Origin: a bacterium
GTDB lineage: Bacteria; Auribacterota; Tritonobacteria; UBA1439
Assembly (NCBI GenBank): GCA_028716845.1
Contig: JAQUPF010000007.1
Location: 78,588 to 142,587, forward strand
Direction of reading: 5' to 3'
DNA length: 64,000 nt
Shown here: positions 26,747 through 35,206 of the stretch, piece after piece
Numbering within the stretch: position 1 is the stretch's first letter
Layout: every line of letters starts with the position of its first letter
The notes under the pieces: generated by a model
Databases searched by the model: none
The model's input: the letters and a program-made list of their open reading frames with translations, nothing else
Told to the model about the DNA's origin: nothing
Position numbers and translations under genes: made by a program

Positions 26747-29461
26747 ATGCGAATCCGTTTCGCGATCCACTACGGGACCCGATGGGGGGAGCGGCTCTTC
26801 GCGGCCGGTTCCATCCCCCCGCTCGGCGGCGGCGATCCCGCGCGCGCATTTCCGCTCCGCGACCGGCCGGACGGCTGGTGGGAGGGGGAGATCGAGACGT
26901 GCGCCGCCTCGTTCGACTACCGGTATTGCGTCCGGGGCGACGACGGCCGCGTCGAATGGGAGGCGGCAGGCCGGCGCTTCAGTTGTCCGGCGGGCTTCGA
27001 CGCCGTCGAGATCCGCGACGCCTGGCGCGACCCTCGCGATCCCGAGCGCGTCCTCCTCAACTCGGCGTTCATCGAGGTCATCTTCCGCCGGCGGCGCGGC
27101 CGGCCCGCCGCACCGCCGCGGCGCAAGGGTCGCCGTATCGCGGTCCGGCTCCGGGTGTCCGCCGTCCGCGTCCCGCCCGGCGGCGCGCTGTGCGTGAGCG
27201 GCTCCGTCCCGGCGCTCGGCGGGTGGGACCCGGCGGCGGCCCCCGCCATGAACGGCGGCCGGTTCCCCCTCTGGACGCTCGATCTCTCCGTCCGCCGGGA
27301 GGAGTTCCCCATCCGCTACAAGTACGTCATCAAGGGGGATGGGGCGTCCGTCGTCTGGGAGGAGGGCGGCGACAGGACGCTCGACGCGCCGGCCCCCGCC
27401 GTTCGGGGGGACGGCGGCGTGCTCATCCTGGCGACCGATTCCGGGGTGCGGCGCGCCGCGCGGTGGCGGGGGGCGGGGACCGCCGTGCCGGTCTTCTCGA
27501 TCCGAACGGCGAACGGCCTCGGCACGGGAGAGTTCGCCGACCTGAAGCCGCTCGCCGACTGGGCCGCCGGGGCGGGGTTCCGCCTCATACAGATACTCCC
27601 GGTCAATGACACCACGGCGCACGGGGACTGGAGGGATTCGTACCCGTACAACCTCATATCGATGTTCGCCCTCCACCCGCTCTATCTGCGCGTCCCCGCG
27701 CTCGGCGGCGTCCCCCCGCGCGTCCGCCGGGAGGCGGCGGACGCGGCGAGGCGGCTGAACGGCGCCGGGCGCCTCGATTACGACGCCGTCATGGCGGTCA
27801 AGATGCGGCTCGCGAGGGAGGTGTTCCGCGCCCGCCGCCGTGCCTTCCTCTCATCGCCGGCGTTCCGCGCCTTCCTGGACGAGAACGGCTTCTGGCTCAG
27901 GCCCTACGCCGCCTTCCGGCTCCTCCGGGACCGTTACGGGACGGGCGACTTTTTACGGTGGCCCGACCACCGGGCCCCCTCGGAGGAGGAGATCCTGGCG
28001 CTCACCGATCCCGCCGCGCCGCACTTCGACGAGATCGCCTTCCACTACTTCCTCCAGTTCCACCTGCACCGGCAGCTCCGGGACGCGGCGAGGTACGCCG
28101 CCCGCCGCGGCGTCGTGCTGAAGGCCGACATCCCCATCGGCGTCTCCAGGCGGAGCGCCTGCGCGTGGGCCCATCCTGGGCTCTTCCGCATGGACCGGTC
28201 CGCGGGCGCCCCGCCCGACCCGTTCTCCGACGAGGGGCAGAACTGGGGATTCCCCACCTTCGACTGGGAGGCGATGCGTGCCGACGGCTGCGCCTGGTGG
28301 CGCCGCCGGCTCGCGCACATGGCGCGGTCCGCCCGGGCGGCGCGGCTCGACCACGTCCTCGGCTTCTTCAGGATATGGGAGATCCCCGGCCACGCGGTGT
28401 CGGGCGTCATGGGGCGCTTCAATCCGGCGATCCCGATCAGCCTCGGCGAACTCGCGGCCGCGGGGATCCGCGACATCGATCGGCTGTGCGAGCCGTACAT
28501 CACGACCGGCCTCCTGCGCGACCTCTTCGGCGGGAAGGCGGAGTGGGCGGCCGGGCGCTTCCTGGAGCGGACCGGCGCCGGCAGATACCGCCTGCGACCC
28601 GCCTGCGCCACGCAGCGGGCGGCGGCGGCCGCCTGCGCCCCCGCGTGGGACGCGCCCGCGGAGGCGCGGGAGGAGGCCGAACGGATCCGGGCGGGGCTCT
28701 TCGCCCTCGTCGCGAACGTCATCCTCCTCAGGGATCCGGGCGGCGCGGGGTTCCACCCGCGCATCAACATGGCCTCCACCCACTCCTTCAGCTTCCTCGA
28801 CGGCGGGACGAAGGCGGCGCTGCGGCGGCTCTACGATGACTATTTCTACCGGCGGCAGGAGGGGCTCTGGCGGGGGCGGGGGATGGAGCTCCTGGGGATC
28901 CTCAGGGAGGCGTCGGGGATGCTCCTGTGCGCCGAGGACCTCGGGATGGTCCCCGACTGCGTGCCGCCCGCCCTGGAGGAGCTCGGCATCCTCGGGCTGC
29001 GCGTCCAGCGGATGCCGAAGGAGCCGGGGCTGGAGTTCGGCATCCCCCGCGAATACCCGTACCTGACGGTCTGCAGCACCTCGACGCACGACACCTCGAC
29101 CGTCCGCGGCTGGTGGGAGGAGAACCCGGCCGCCACGGCGCGGTTCCACCGTGACGTGCTCGGCCACGCGGGCGCGCCGCCGCACGACTGCGAGCCGCGC
29201 ATCGTGGAGGAGATCGTCGCGGCGCACCTCGACTCCCCCTCGATGTGGGCGGTGTTCCCCATCCAGGACGTCCTCGGCATGAGCGGCGCGCTCCGCGCCC
29301 CGGGCGATCCGGGGCTCGAGCGGATCAACGTCCCCGCCGAGCCGAACCGGCGGTGGGACTGGCGGATGCACATCGCCGTCGAGGAGCTCGCCGCGCGGCG
29401 GGAGTTCGGCGAACGGGTGCGCCGGATGGTGCGCGCCGCCGGCAGGCTCGAGCCGTCCTGA
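26747..29461 (+). CDS. malQ: DPE2-like 4-alpha-glucanotransferase with two N-terminal CBM20-like domains
   Basis: GH77 enzyme of about 904 residues that transfers glucosyl or maltosyl units between alpha-1,4-glucans. The first ~240 residues are two starch-binding-type domains (each with a GxxxxLGxWD-like strand: SIPPLGGGDP and SVPALGGWDP). The catalytic part has the nucleophile in RLDHVLGFFRIWEIPGH, the acid/base in CAEDLGMV and the third aspartate in CSTSTHDTS. The tandem CBM20 plus the long catalytic domain with FFRIWEIP matches plant/Bacteroides DPE2 rather than short bacterial MalQ. The ATG sits about 10 nt after a TACAAT box with no Shine-Dalgarno, suggesting a leaderless message. Converges with the GH13 gene (12-nt gap). 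Confidence 0.9.
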   Translation: MRIRFAIHYGTRWGERLFAAGSIPPLGGGDPARAFPLRDRPDGWWEGEIETCAASFDYRYCVRGDDGRVEWEAAGRRFSCPAGFDAVEIRDAWRDPRDPERVLLNSAFIEVIFRRRRGRPAAPPRRKGRRIAVRLRVSAVRVPPGGALCVSGSVPALGGWDPAAAPAMNGGRFPLWTLDLSVRREEFPIRYKYVIKGDGASVVWEEGGDRTLDAPAPAVRGDGGVLILATDSGVRRAARWRGAGTAVPVFSIRTANGLGTGEFADLKPLADWAAGAGFRLIQILPVNDTTAHGDWRDSYPYNLISMFALHPLYLRVPALGGVPPRVRREAADAARRLNGAGRLDYDAVMAVKMRLAREVFRARRRAFLSSPAFRAFLDENGFWLRPYAAFRLLRDRYGTGDFLRWPDHRAPSEEEILALTDPAAPHFDEIAFHYFLQFHLHRQLRDAARYAARRGVVLKADIPIGVSRRSACAWAHPGLFRMDRSAGAPPDPFSDEGQNWGFPTFDWEAMRADGCAWWRRRLAHMARSARAARLDHVLGFFRIWEIPGHAVSGVMGRFNPAIPISLGELAAAGIRDIDRLCEPYITTGLLRDLFGGKAEWAAGRFLERTGAGRYRLRPACATQRAAAAACAPAWDAPAEAREEAERIRAGLFALVANVILLRDPGGAGFHPRINMASTHSFSFLDGGTKAALRRLYDDYFYRRQEGLWRGRGMELLGILREASGMLLCAEDLGMVPDCVPPALEELGILGLRVQRMPKEPGLEFGIPREYPYLTVCSTSTHDTSTVRGWWEENPAATARFHRDVLGHAGAPPHDCEPRIVEEIVAAHLDSPSMWAVFPIQDVLGMSGALRAPGDPGLERINVPAEPNRRWDWRMHIAVEELAARREFGERVRRMVRAAGRLEPS

Positions 29462-29473
29462 GGGCGCGCGGGC

Positions 29474-32400
29474 TCAGCCGAGGAGGGAGAGGAACCGCTC
29501 CACCGCCCAGCCGGACTCGCCGGCGGCATCGAGGAGGCGGGTGACGAGGCTCCGGCGCTCCTCCATCCCCCGGCGGACCGCCGCCGCGCCCTTCCCCTCC
29601 GACAGCAGGGCGACGGCCGAGACCGCCAGGAGCCAGAAGAGGAGCCGCTCCATCCGCTCCCGGTTGAACCAGAGGGTACCGTTGTAGGCGTTGACGCCGA
29701 TGAAGGAGCGGACGTCGCAGTCGGCGAGCATGCCGCGGACCCCGGCGACGCGCTCCTCGTCCGACCGGCCGTCGTACCACCCGGCGTGCCGGACCAGGAT
29801 CCTGACGAGGGCGGCCGCCTGCGCGGCGTTCCAGTCATCCCCGACGTACTCGCGGAGGGCGGCCGCCGCCGCCTTGCCGAGGAGCAGCTCGTCGGCCATC
29901 GCCGCGCTCTCCTCGGCCGCCTCCTCGTCCGACCGGAGTCTCCCGAGGTCGCGCGCGAGGAGCCAGGCGGCGACGATCCCCCAGAAGCCGCTCTCGGCCG
30001 CCATCCCCGCGGCGAGGAGCGCGGCCCCCGGCTCGTCCGGGCGGGCGTAGTCGCGGAGCTTCAGCGCGCCGCCGAGCCCCCGCATGATGCGCCGGAGGAG
30101 CGGCCGATCGTCGCCGCGCGCGCCGCAGGACCGCCTGACGGCGGCGAGGAACTCGGCGGCGCCCTCCCTGAAGGCGGCCCGGCCCCGCAACGGCGAGGAG
30201 AGGATCGCCTCCGTCATCTCCCTCCCCGCGAGCCGCCTGAGCGGCGCGTGCACGGGGGCGAGGATGAACTCGCGGAGCGCCTCCTCGACGCTGGGCACCC
30301 CCCGCTCCCCGAGATGGCGGGCGAGCCTCCGGTAGTGGCCGGCGGGCCCGTCACGCACCTCCCTGAAATCGGTGAAGATGCGGTACTGGAAGGCGGCGAG
30401 CCGGAGGTGGAGCCCCTTCCGGGCGAGCTCCCTGCCCGTGCGGAGGTACTCGAGCCCCGTCTTCAGGTCGCGGAAGATGTAGGACCGTGAAGGGTCGTCC
30501 GAGATGCGGAGCCCCTCGGCGAGCGTCCGCTGGACGAGCCGCCGCCGCCGCGGATCGCCGGGGTCGACGGCGAAGGCGCAGGAGGTCCGGATCCATCCCT
30601 CGGTCTCCTCGTACTTGTTCTGGTAGACGATGAGGGCGCGCTCGTCCCCGTGCCGGTTCGAGTAGGCGAAGACGTTCTCGTTGACGCGGCCGTCGGGGGT
30701 GTAGAAATCGTAGAGGAGGAACTCGCCGACGTCGCTGAACAGGCGCCGCCGCCGCATGAGCGGGAATATCTCGGCCTCGTGCCGCTTCACCATGCCCCAG
30801 TCGGGGGTCTCGTCCCAGTAGGCGCGGTGATACTCCATCCCGTACTTCTCGCGGAGCCCCTCGATCTGGCCGTGGCCGAACATCGGCAGCCCGGGCATGG
30901 TCACCAGCATGAGGCAGACGCCGAAATACTTGTCCCCCGTGCCGAACTGCGCGACGGCCGTCTGCTCGTCCGGGTTGTTCATGAAGTTGACGAAGCGCCT
31001 GAGGATGCGGGGGTCGAACTCGAGAACGTTCTTGATGACCTGCCGGTACTTGTCGTTCTCCTCCGTTTTCAGCATGTTCATGAAGGCGCTGTTGTAGACC
31101 CGGTGCATGCCGAGCGTGCGGACGAAATAGCCCTCCATGAGCCAGAACGCCTCGGCGAGGAGGAGGGTGTCGGGCATCTCCCGGTTCACCCGGTCCACGA
31201 CCTCACGCCAGAACTCGCGGGGCATGAGCCGGTCGAACTCCTCCCGGCGCATCCCGTGCTCGGCGCGGGAGGGGATGCCGCCGCCCGTCCCGGGGTGGGG
31301 ATACCAGAGGCGCTGGAAGTGGCGCTTGGCGATCGTCATCGCCGCGTCGAGGCGGATGATCCGGAAGTGGCGGGCGACGCCGAGGATGAGGCGCGTGACC
31401 GCCTCGCGGACGTCCTCGCGGAGGAAGTCGAGCTGCGCGGTGTCGTTCCAGGGCATGCTCGTGCCGTCGTTGCCGTGGTAGATGTATCTCGTCTCGCCGG
31501 TCCGGCGGTCCCGCCGCTCGAAGACGACGGCGGCGTCGCGCCTCGTCCAGTAGCCGTCCTCGATCCGGATCGAGACGCGCGGGTCCTCCGACAGGTCGGG
31601 CCCGGTGAACCGGTAGCCGGGGTAGGGCGGGGCGTCGAGGGCGATGAAGCGCTCGGGCCGCTCGACGACCCACCGGGAGTAGATGCCCATGTGGTTGGGG
31701 ACGACGTCGGTCGCGAGCCGGATGCCGCGCGCCTCCGCCCGTCCCTTCAGGTCGCGGAACCCCTCCTCGCCGCCGAGCTCCCGGGCGATCTCGTAGTCGA
31801 AGACGGAGTAGGCGGAGGCGAGGGCCTCGCGGTTCCCGCAGATCTCCTTGATCCTCCTCGACGCGGGGCTCCGCTCCCAGACGCCGATGAGCCAGAGGCC
31901 GGTGAACCCCCACCGGGCGATCGTGTCGAGCTCCTCGTCCGGGATCTCGTCGAGGCGCCGGATCGCGCGGCCGTGTTTCCTGGAGAGCTGGTCGAGCCAG
32001 ACGTAGGTGCTCTTGGCGAGGAGGACGACGTCCCCCATCCACTCCCGGTCCTCGGTGAAGCGCTCCTCCTCGGGATACTCCGCGCAGCGGGCCCAGTCGG
32101 GATACCCCTCGAGGTCCTTGAACTTCAGGACGAGGGAGGGGCCCTGTCCGGGGCCGCCGGTTTTCTCCTCCTCCCGCAACAGGTCGAGCGCGGTGAGGAG
32201 GCGGTAGAAGAGGGCCTCGGGGAGGAGGTCGCGCCAGTTGTCCTTGATGAAGGCGAGCTGGGCCTGGAGCGAGGCGCCCCCCGCGATGATCGGCGTCATG
32301 AGGAAGTCGACGAGCGGCGGGTCGCCCGGCCGGAGGCCCGGCTGCCGCCGGAAGAACGCCTCGAGGGCGGCGACCACCTCGCGGTAGGCGCTCGCCTCCG

Positions 32401-32950
32401 CGACCGGCGCGTCGCCGAACAGCTCCGCGGCGGGCGAGAAGGCGGGGTTGGCGTTGGCGAGCGAGAGGAGCAGGATCTCGGCGGCGACCACCTCGCGGTG
32501 GGGGACGCGGCCGGTCTTTCCCTCGAGGTAGTCCGCCTCGGTCGTCGCCGAGCGGAGCACCTCGAGCGGCGGGAAGAGCCGGACGAATGTCCCGAGGGCG
32601 GCCTCGAGGCGCCCCGGCGTGACCGCGGCGGCGGCGGCCGCGAGCCCCTCGCGGAGGGCGGCCGCGCGCACGGTCTCGAGGTACAGCCTGACGATGCTGC
32701 GGAATATCTCGTTGATGAGGCCGGTCGCGTTGAGCTGGCCGGCCTGGAGGGGGGGGCGGGGGAGGGCCGTCGCCTCCGCCCGCTCGTGGATGCGCTGCAC
32801 GAGGCGCCGCAGGATCTTGAAATCCGGCGTCCTCGCCACCCCCTCGGGGGGGACGACGCAGCGGTCGAGCTCGTACGCCTCCCACCGGTTCCGGGAGATC
32901 TGGAACTCGAGCGGAAAGTAGCCGACGCGTCGCTGGTCCCTCGCCGCCAT
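29474..32950 (-). CDS. Very long GH13 alpha-amylase-family protein
   Basis: 1158 residues, about twice a typical alpha-amylase. N-terminal ~330 residues are helical and unassigned; the GH13 barrel is central, with region I TDVVPNHMG, region II FRIIRLDAAM (nucleophile Asp), region III LLAEAF (acid/base Glu) and region IV VNFMNNPDE, where the usual NHD is replaced by NPD but the Asp is present. Beyond about residue 760 the protein is helical and unassigned. No signal peptide, so it is probably cytosolic and acts on glycogen or maltodextrin with the neighbouring DPE2-like enzyme. Start ATG 32950 with TATAAT only 10 nt upstream and no Shine-Dalgarno. Substrate unknown. Confidence 0.85.
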   Translation of the reverse strand: MAARDQRRVGYFPLEFQISRNRWEAYELDRCVVPPEGVARTPDFKILRRLVQRIHERAEATALPRPPLQAGQLNATGLINEIFRSIVRLYLETVRAAALREGLAAAAAAVTPGRLEAALGTFVRLFPPLEVLRSATTEADYLEGKTGRVPHREVVAAEILLLSLANANPAFSPAAELFGDAPVAEASAYREVVAALEAFFRRQPGLRPGDPPLVDFLMTPIIAGGASLQAQLAFIKDNWRDLLPEALFYRLLTALDLLREEEKTGGPGQGPSLVLKFKDLEGYPDWARCAEYPEEERFTEDREWMGDVVLLAKSTYVWLDQLSRKHGRAIRRLDEIPDEELDTIARWGFTGLWLIGVWERSPASRRIKEICGNREALASAYSVFDYEIARELGGEEGFRDLKGRAEARGIRLATDVVPNHMGIYSRWVVERPERFIALDAPPYPGYRFTGPDLSEDPRVSIRIEDGYWTRRDAAVVFERRDRRTGETRYIYHGNDGTSMPWNDTAQLDFLREDVREAVTRLILGVARHFRIIRLDAAMTIAKRHFQRLWYPHPGTGGGIPSRAEHGMRREEFDRLMPREFWREVVDRVNREMPDTLLLAEAFWLMEGYFVRTLGMHRVYNSAFMNMLKTEENDKYRQVIKNVLEFDPRILRRFVNFMNNPDEQTAVAQFGTGDKYFGVCLMLVTMPGLPMFGHGQIEGLREKYGMEYHRAYWDETPDWGMVKRHEAEIFPLMRRRRLFSDVGEFLLYDFYTPDGRVNENVFAYSNRHGDERALIVYQNKYEETEGWIRTSCAFAVDPGDPRRRRLVQRTLAEGLRISDDPSRSYIFRDLKTGLEYLRTGRELARKGLHLRLAAFQYRIFTDFREVRDGPAGHYRRLARHLGERGVPSVEEALREFILAPVHAPLRRLAGREMTEAILSSPLRGRAAFREGAAEFLAAVRRSCGARGDDRPLLRRIMRGLGGALKLRDYARPDEPGAALLAAGMAAESGFWGIVAAWLLARDLGRLRSDEEAAEESAAMADELLLGKAAAAALREYVGDDWNAAQAAALVRILVRHAGWYDGRSDEERVAGVRGMLADCDVRSFIGVNAYNGTLWFNRERMERLLFWLLAVSAVALLSEGKGAAAVRRGMEERRSLVTRLLDAAGESGWAVERFLSLLG

Positions 32951-32959
32951 GATGCGCCC

Positions 32960-32965
32960 ATTATA
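32960..32965 (-). promoter_or_regulatory. -10 box directly upstream of the GH13 gene
   Basis: Perfect TATAAT on the - strand (32965-32960), 9 nt before the ATG. No good -35 box. The position predicts a transcript that starts at or within a few bases of the start codon. Confidence 0.55.
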
Positions 32966-33034
32966 TCGGTCGCCGCGCCGGCGGTGGTAGCGCAAAGTGG
33001 CGCGGTCCCGCCGCGGACGAGAAGCACCAATCGA

Positions 33035-33127
33035 CCGCGGATTTTCACGGATTATGACTGATGATCGCTGATACTGCTGAAGGACTATCCGTGGTGACCC
33101 GTCAATAATCCGTGAATATCCGTGGTG
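33035..33127. repeat. Palindromic intergenic repeat A
   Basis: Arms 33035-33055 (ccgcggattttcacggatta) and 33105-33126 are near-perfect inverted copies (about two mismatches in 21), separated by about 50 nt. Related to repeat B at 34.1 kb and the half element at 14.55 kb. Confidence 0.8.
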
Positions 33128-33171
33128 AGGGGTCCATTATTCCCATCCGCGGCGGGGAGGATGAAGGGAGT

Positions 33172-34005
33172 TCAGGCGGCCGGGTCCGGCACCGAGTCGC
33201 CCGCCGCTCGGTGCTCGATGCTGCGCATCCTGCCCCTCGCCTCCCCGAGCGCCGCCGCGCGAAGCTCGGCGAAGACAACCTCTTCCCCCTCGCCGGCCTC
33301 GGCGAGGACGCCGCCCCACGGGTCGACGATGATGCTGTGGCCGTACCGCTCCGTGTCGGGGCCGCACCTGCCGGTGCGGTTCGGGCCGAGGAGGAAGCAG
33401 CCGGTCTCGACCGCCCGGGCGCGGCAGAGCAGCCGCCAGTGCGCCTCGCCGGTCGGCTTCGTGACGGCGGAGGGGAGGAGGAGAATCTCCGCGCCGTCGA
33501 GGGCGAGCCGGAGGAACTGCTCCGGGAAGCGGAGATCGTAGCAGATGCCGACGCCGATCCCGCCGAGGGCGGTTCGGAAGACCGGCGCCGGCGCGTCGCC
33601 GGGGGAGATGTCGTCCCGCTCGTCGGCGGTGAGGACGCCGGGGATGTCGGCGCGGAAGAGGTGCCGCTTGCGGTACGCGCCGATGAGCGACCCGTCGGGG
33701 CCGAAGAGGAGGAAGGTGTTATAGGGGCGCCCGCCGCGGCCGCATTCCGGGATCGTCCCGGGGGAGAAATGGACGCCGTGCGCCCGCGCGATCGAGGCGA
33801 ACCGGTCGGTCAGGGGGCCGGGGACCGGCGTCGCGAGCCGGCCGAGGGCGCGGACGTCGCCCGAGAAGTAGACGTACTCCGGGCCGCAGACGAGCCGGGC
33901 CCCCCTCCCGGCCGCCTCCCGGACGCCCCGCTCGAGGCGCCGCAGGTTCTCCTCCGGGTCCGCCGTCCCCTCGATCTGGACAAGCGCCGCCGTGAACGTC
34001 TCCAT
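33172..34005 (-). CDS. Carbon-nitrogen hydrolase (nitrilase superfamily)
   Basis: 277 residues, single CN-hydrolase domain. Catalytic triad visible: Glu in CGPEYVYF, Lys in YRKRHLF and Cys in GICYDLRFPE, with LLLPSAVTKPTG following as in Nit/omega-amidase-like members. The cytosolic fold probably hydrolyses a small amide; the Nit1/Nit2-like motif set suggests an omega-amidase or deaminated-glutathione-amidase role, but the substrate cannot be fixed from sequence. It stands alone between palindromic repeats A and B. Confidence 0.88.
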   Translation of the reverse strand: METFTAALVQIEGTADPEENLRRLERGVREAAGRGARLVCGPEYVYFSGDVRALGRLATPVPGPLTDRFASIARAHGVHFSPGTIPECGRGGRPYNTFLLFGPDGSLIGAYRKRHLFRADIPGVLTADERDDISPGDAPAPVFRTALGGIGVGICYDLRFPEQFLRLALDGAEILLLPSAVTKPTGEAHWRLLCRARAVETGCFLLGPNRTGRCGPDTERYGHSIIVDPWGGVLAEAGEGEEVVFAELRAAALGEARGRMRSIEHRAAGDSVPDPAA

Positions 34006-34086
34006 GGGCCGCCTCCGGCGCGTCTATGTTCGCAGCGCGTCGCGGAGGGGGCAAGCACAATTTCCGGGGACGAGAGGAACCACGAG

Positions 34087-34180
34087 CCGCGGATTTCCAC
34101 GGATCATGACGGATATTCACGGATCGTGCTTCGGAAGTATCAGTGGTAATCGGCAATAATCCGTGTGAATCCGAGGTCGA
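34087..34180. repeat. Palindromic intergenic repeat B
   Basis: Left arm about 34087-34112 (ccgcggatttccacggatca), right arm about 34150-34179 as an imperfect inverted copy. Same family as repeat A, with the ggatattcacggat word also repeated inside. Confidence 0.72.
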
Positions 34181-34230
34181 TTGCTGCTTCTTCTCTGCGG
34201 CGGGATTGTGCGGCCGCCCCTCGCCCGTTC

Positions 34231-34258
34231 TTGACATCCTGGGCGGACGTGCTACGAT
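34231..34258 (+). promoter_or_regulatory. Promoter of the histone-like gene
   Basis: TTGACA (34231-34236), 16-nt spacer, TACGAT (34253-34258) with extended TGC. Predicted leader about 45 nt ending in a strong purine-rich RBS. Confidence 0.78.
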
Positions 34259-34308
34259 CAGTCCGTGAGAGGACGATCGTCGTCGGGACGGGAGAGAGGA
34301 GGGTGCGC

Positions 34309-34830
34309 ATGGCTGACAGGCTGAAGAAGAAAGGGGCCGTCGAGGACGAGGCGGCGAAGGGGCCCGCCGGGAAGGCGAGGCCTGCGGGGAAGAAGGCCGC
34401 GAAGGGTCTGAAGAAGGCCGCGAAGGGTCTGAAGAAGGCCGCGGCGAAGGCGGCGGCGAAGAAGACGAAGCCCGCGCCGAAGAGGGCCCGCCGCGCCCGG
34501 AAGGGCGGGAAGAAGACCGTGGCGGTCGTCAGGCGCGCGCCGGCGAGGGCCCCGGCACCGACGATCCTCGTCGTCGGCGCGAAGCAGCAGGAGCCGGTGT
34601 GGGTCAGGTATTCCCAGATGACGCCGGCAAGGCCGAGCAGGAAGCCGGGCGTGCCGACCGACATCCGCACCGGCAACCTCGTCGGGTGGCGGACGGAGAG
34701 CGGCAAGGAGCGGGTGGGCGTGGTGCGATCGTTCGTGGGGGACGCCGCCGCCGTCGACGTCGCCGGCAGGACGGAGATCATCCGCATCAGCCGCCTGGGC
34801 AAGCTCGCCGACAAGATCAAGGAGATGTAG
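34309..34830 (+). CDS. Histone H1-like Lys/Ala-rich protein with an unknown C-terminal domain
   Basis: 173 residues. The N-terminal half is strongly basic and low-complexity, with repeats such as KKAAKGLKKAAKGLKK and AAAKAAAKKTKPAPK, like the tails of bacterial histone-H1-like (Hc1/AlgP-type) DNA-binding proteins. The C-terminal ~85 residues are ordered-looking and beta-rich (TGNLVGWRTESGKERVGVVRSF, then a DVAGRTEIIRISRL end); I do not recognise that domain. Start ATG 34309 with GGAGAGAGGAGGG upstream. It is a self-contained transcription unit with its own near-consensus promoter and a strong intrinsic terminator. Probably binds nucleic acid; no specific function can be given. Confidence 0.75.
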   Translation: MADRLKKKGAVEDEAAKGPAGKARPAGKKAAKGLKKAAKGLKKAAAKAAAKKTKPAPKRARRARKGGKKTVAVVRRAPARAPAPTILVVGAKQQEPVWVRYSQMTPARPSRKPGVPTDIRTGNLVGWRTESGKERVGVVRSFVGDAAAVDVAGRTEIIRISRLGKLADKIKEM

Positions 34831-34851
34831 CCGCCGCGCGAGCGGCTGCAC

Positions 34852-34893
34852 GGCGCGACGCGCCCCCGCGGGGCGCGCCGCGCCTTCTTTTCT
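34852..34893 (+). terminator. Intrinsic terminator of the histone-like gene
   Basis: Stem GGCGCG-A-CGCGCCCC / GGGGCGCG-C-CGCGCC (14 pairs, one A/C mismatch) with a 3-nt loop CGC, followed by TTCTTTTCT. The clearest Rho-independent terminator in the window. Confidence 0.88.
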
Positions 34894-34935
34894 GCGCAAG
34901 GCGCCGGCAGCGTGCTTCCGCCGCGGATGATGGTT

Positions 34936-35047
34936 CGCCACAGAGGACACAGAGAACACCGAGGATATCAGTTTCACCGCGGATTCGCGCGAGTGAACAC
35001 GGATTGATCGGCAAGGACTCTCTGGATTCTCTGTGCTCTCTGTGGCG
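34936..35047. repeat. Palindromic intergenic repeat C
   Basis: Outer arms: cgccacagaggacacagaga (34936 onward) against an inverted copy ending in ctctgtggcg (35047). The inner part carries ccgcggatt and cacggattg words of the A/B family. The cacagagga word is of a type seen in intergenic repeats of various bacteria. Confidence 0.75.
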
Positions 35048-35142
35048 CAAGAGGGCGTCAGTCTGCTGCGCACTTCAGAGATGATCCTCGGTGGATTCGT
35101 GCATTGTGCGGGCGGCGTGCATCGCGCCGGCGGGGATGGCGG

Positions 35143-35171
35143 TTGAAGGGGCCGCCTGAATGTCATACAAT
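35143..35171 (+). promoter_or_regulatory. Promoter of the polyamine-type gene cluster
   Basis: TTGAAG (35143-35148), 17-nt spacer, TACAAT (35166-35171). Leader about 29 nt with GGGAGGGAGATGAG as RBS. Confidence 0.72.
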
Positions 35172-35206
35172 GCACCGTCCCCGCGGCGCGGGAGGGAGAT
35201 GAGACG

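Larger units (their letters stand above)
34006..34308. other. Intergenic region between nitrilase and histone-like genes
   Basis: 303 nt containing repeat B and the promoter of the histone-like gene. I see no further feature. Confidence 0.7.
34831..35206. other. Intergenic region before the decarboxylase gene
   Basis: 376 nt. Holds the terminator of the histone-like gene, palindromic repeat C and the promoter of the decarboxylase gene; nothing else found. Confidence 0.7.

Noticed and set aside
26708..27676. N-terminal extension of the acyltransferase fusion into the divergent gene
   Set aside because: The extension is antisense to the glucanotransferase; the GTG at 26707 has a strong RBS and begins the ligase domain.
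29458..29478. CTGAG/CTCAG stem-loop between the convergent GH77 and GH13 genes as a terminator
   Set aside because: Only 5 bp of stem with a 9-nt loop and no T-tract; too weak to call.
30650..33061. An 803-codon + strand frame opposite the GH13 gene
   Set aside because: Composition is Val/Glu/Asp/Leu/Arg-biased without motifs; the - strand has the GH13 catalytic regions.
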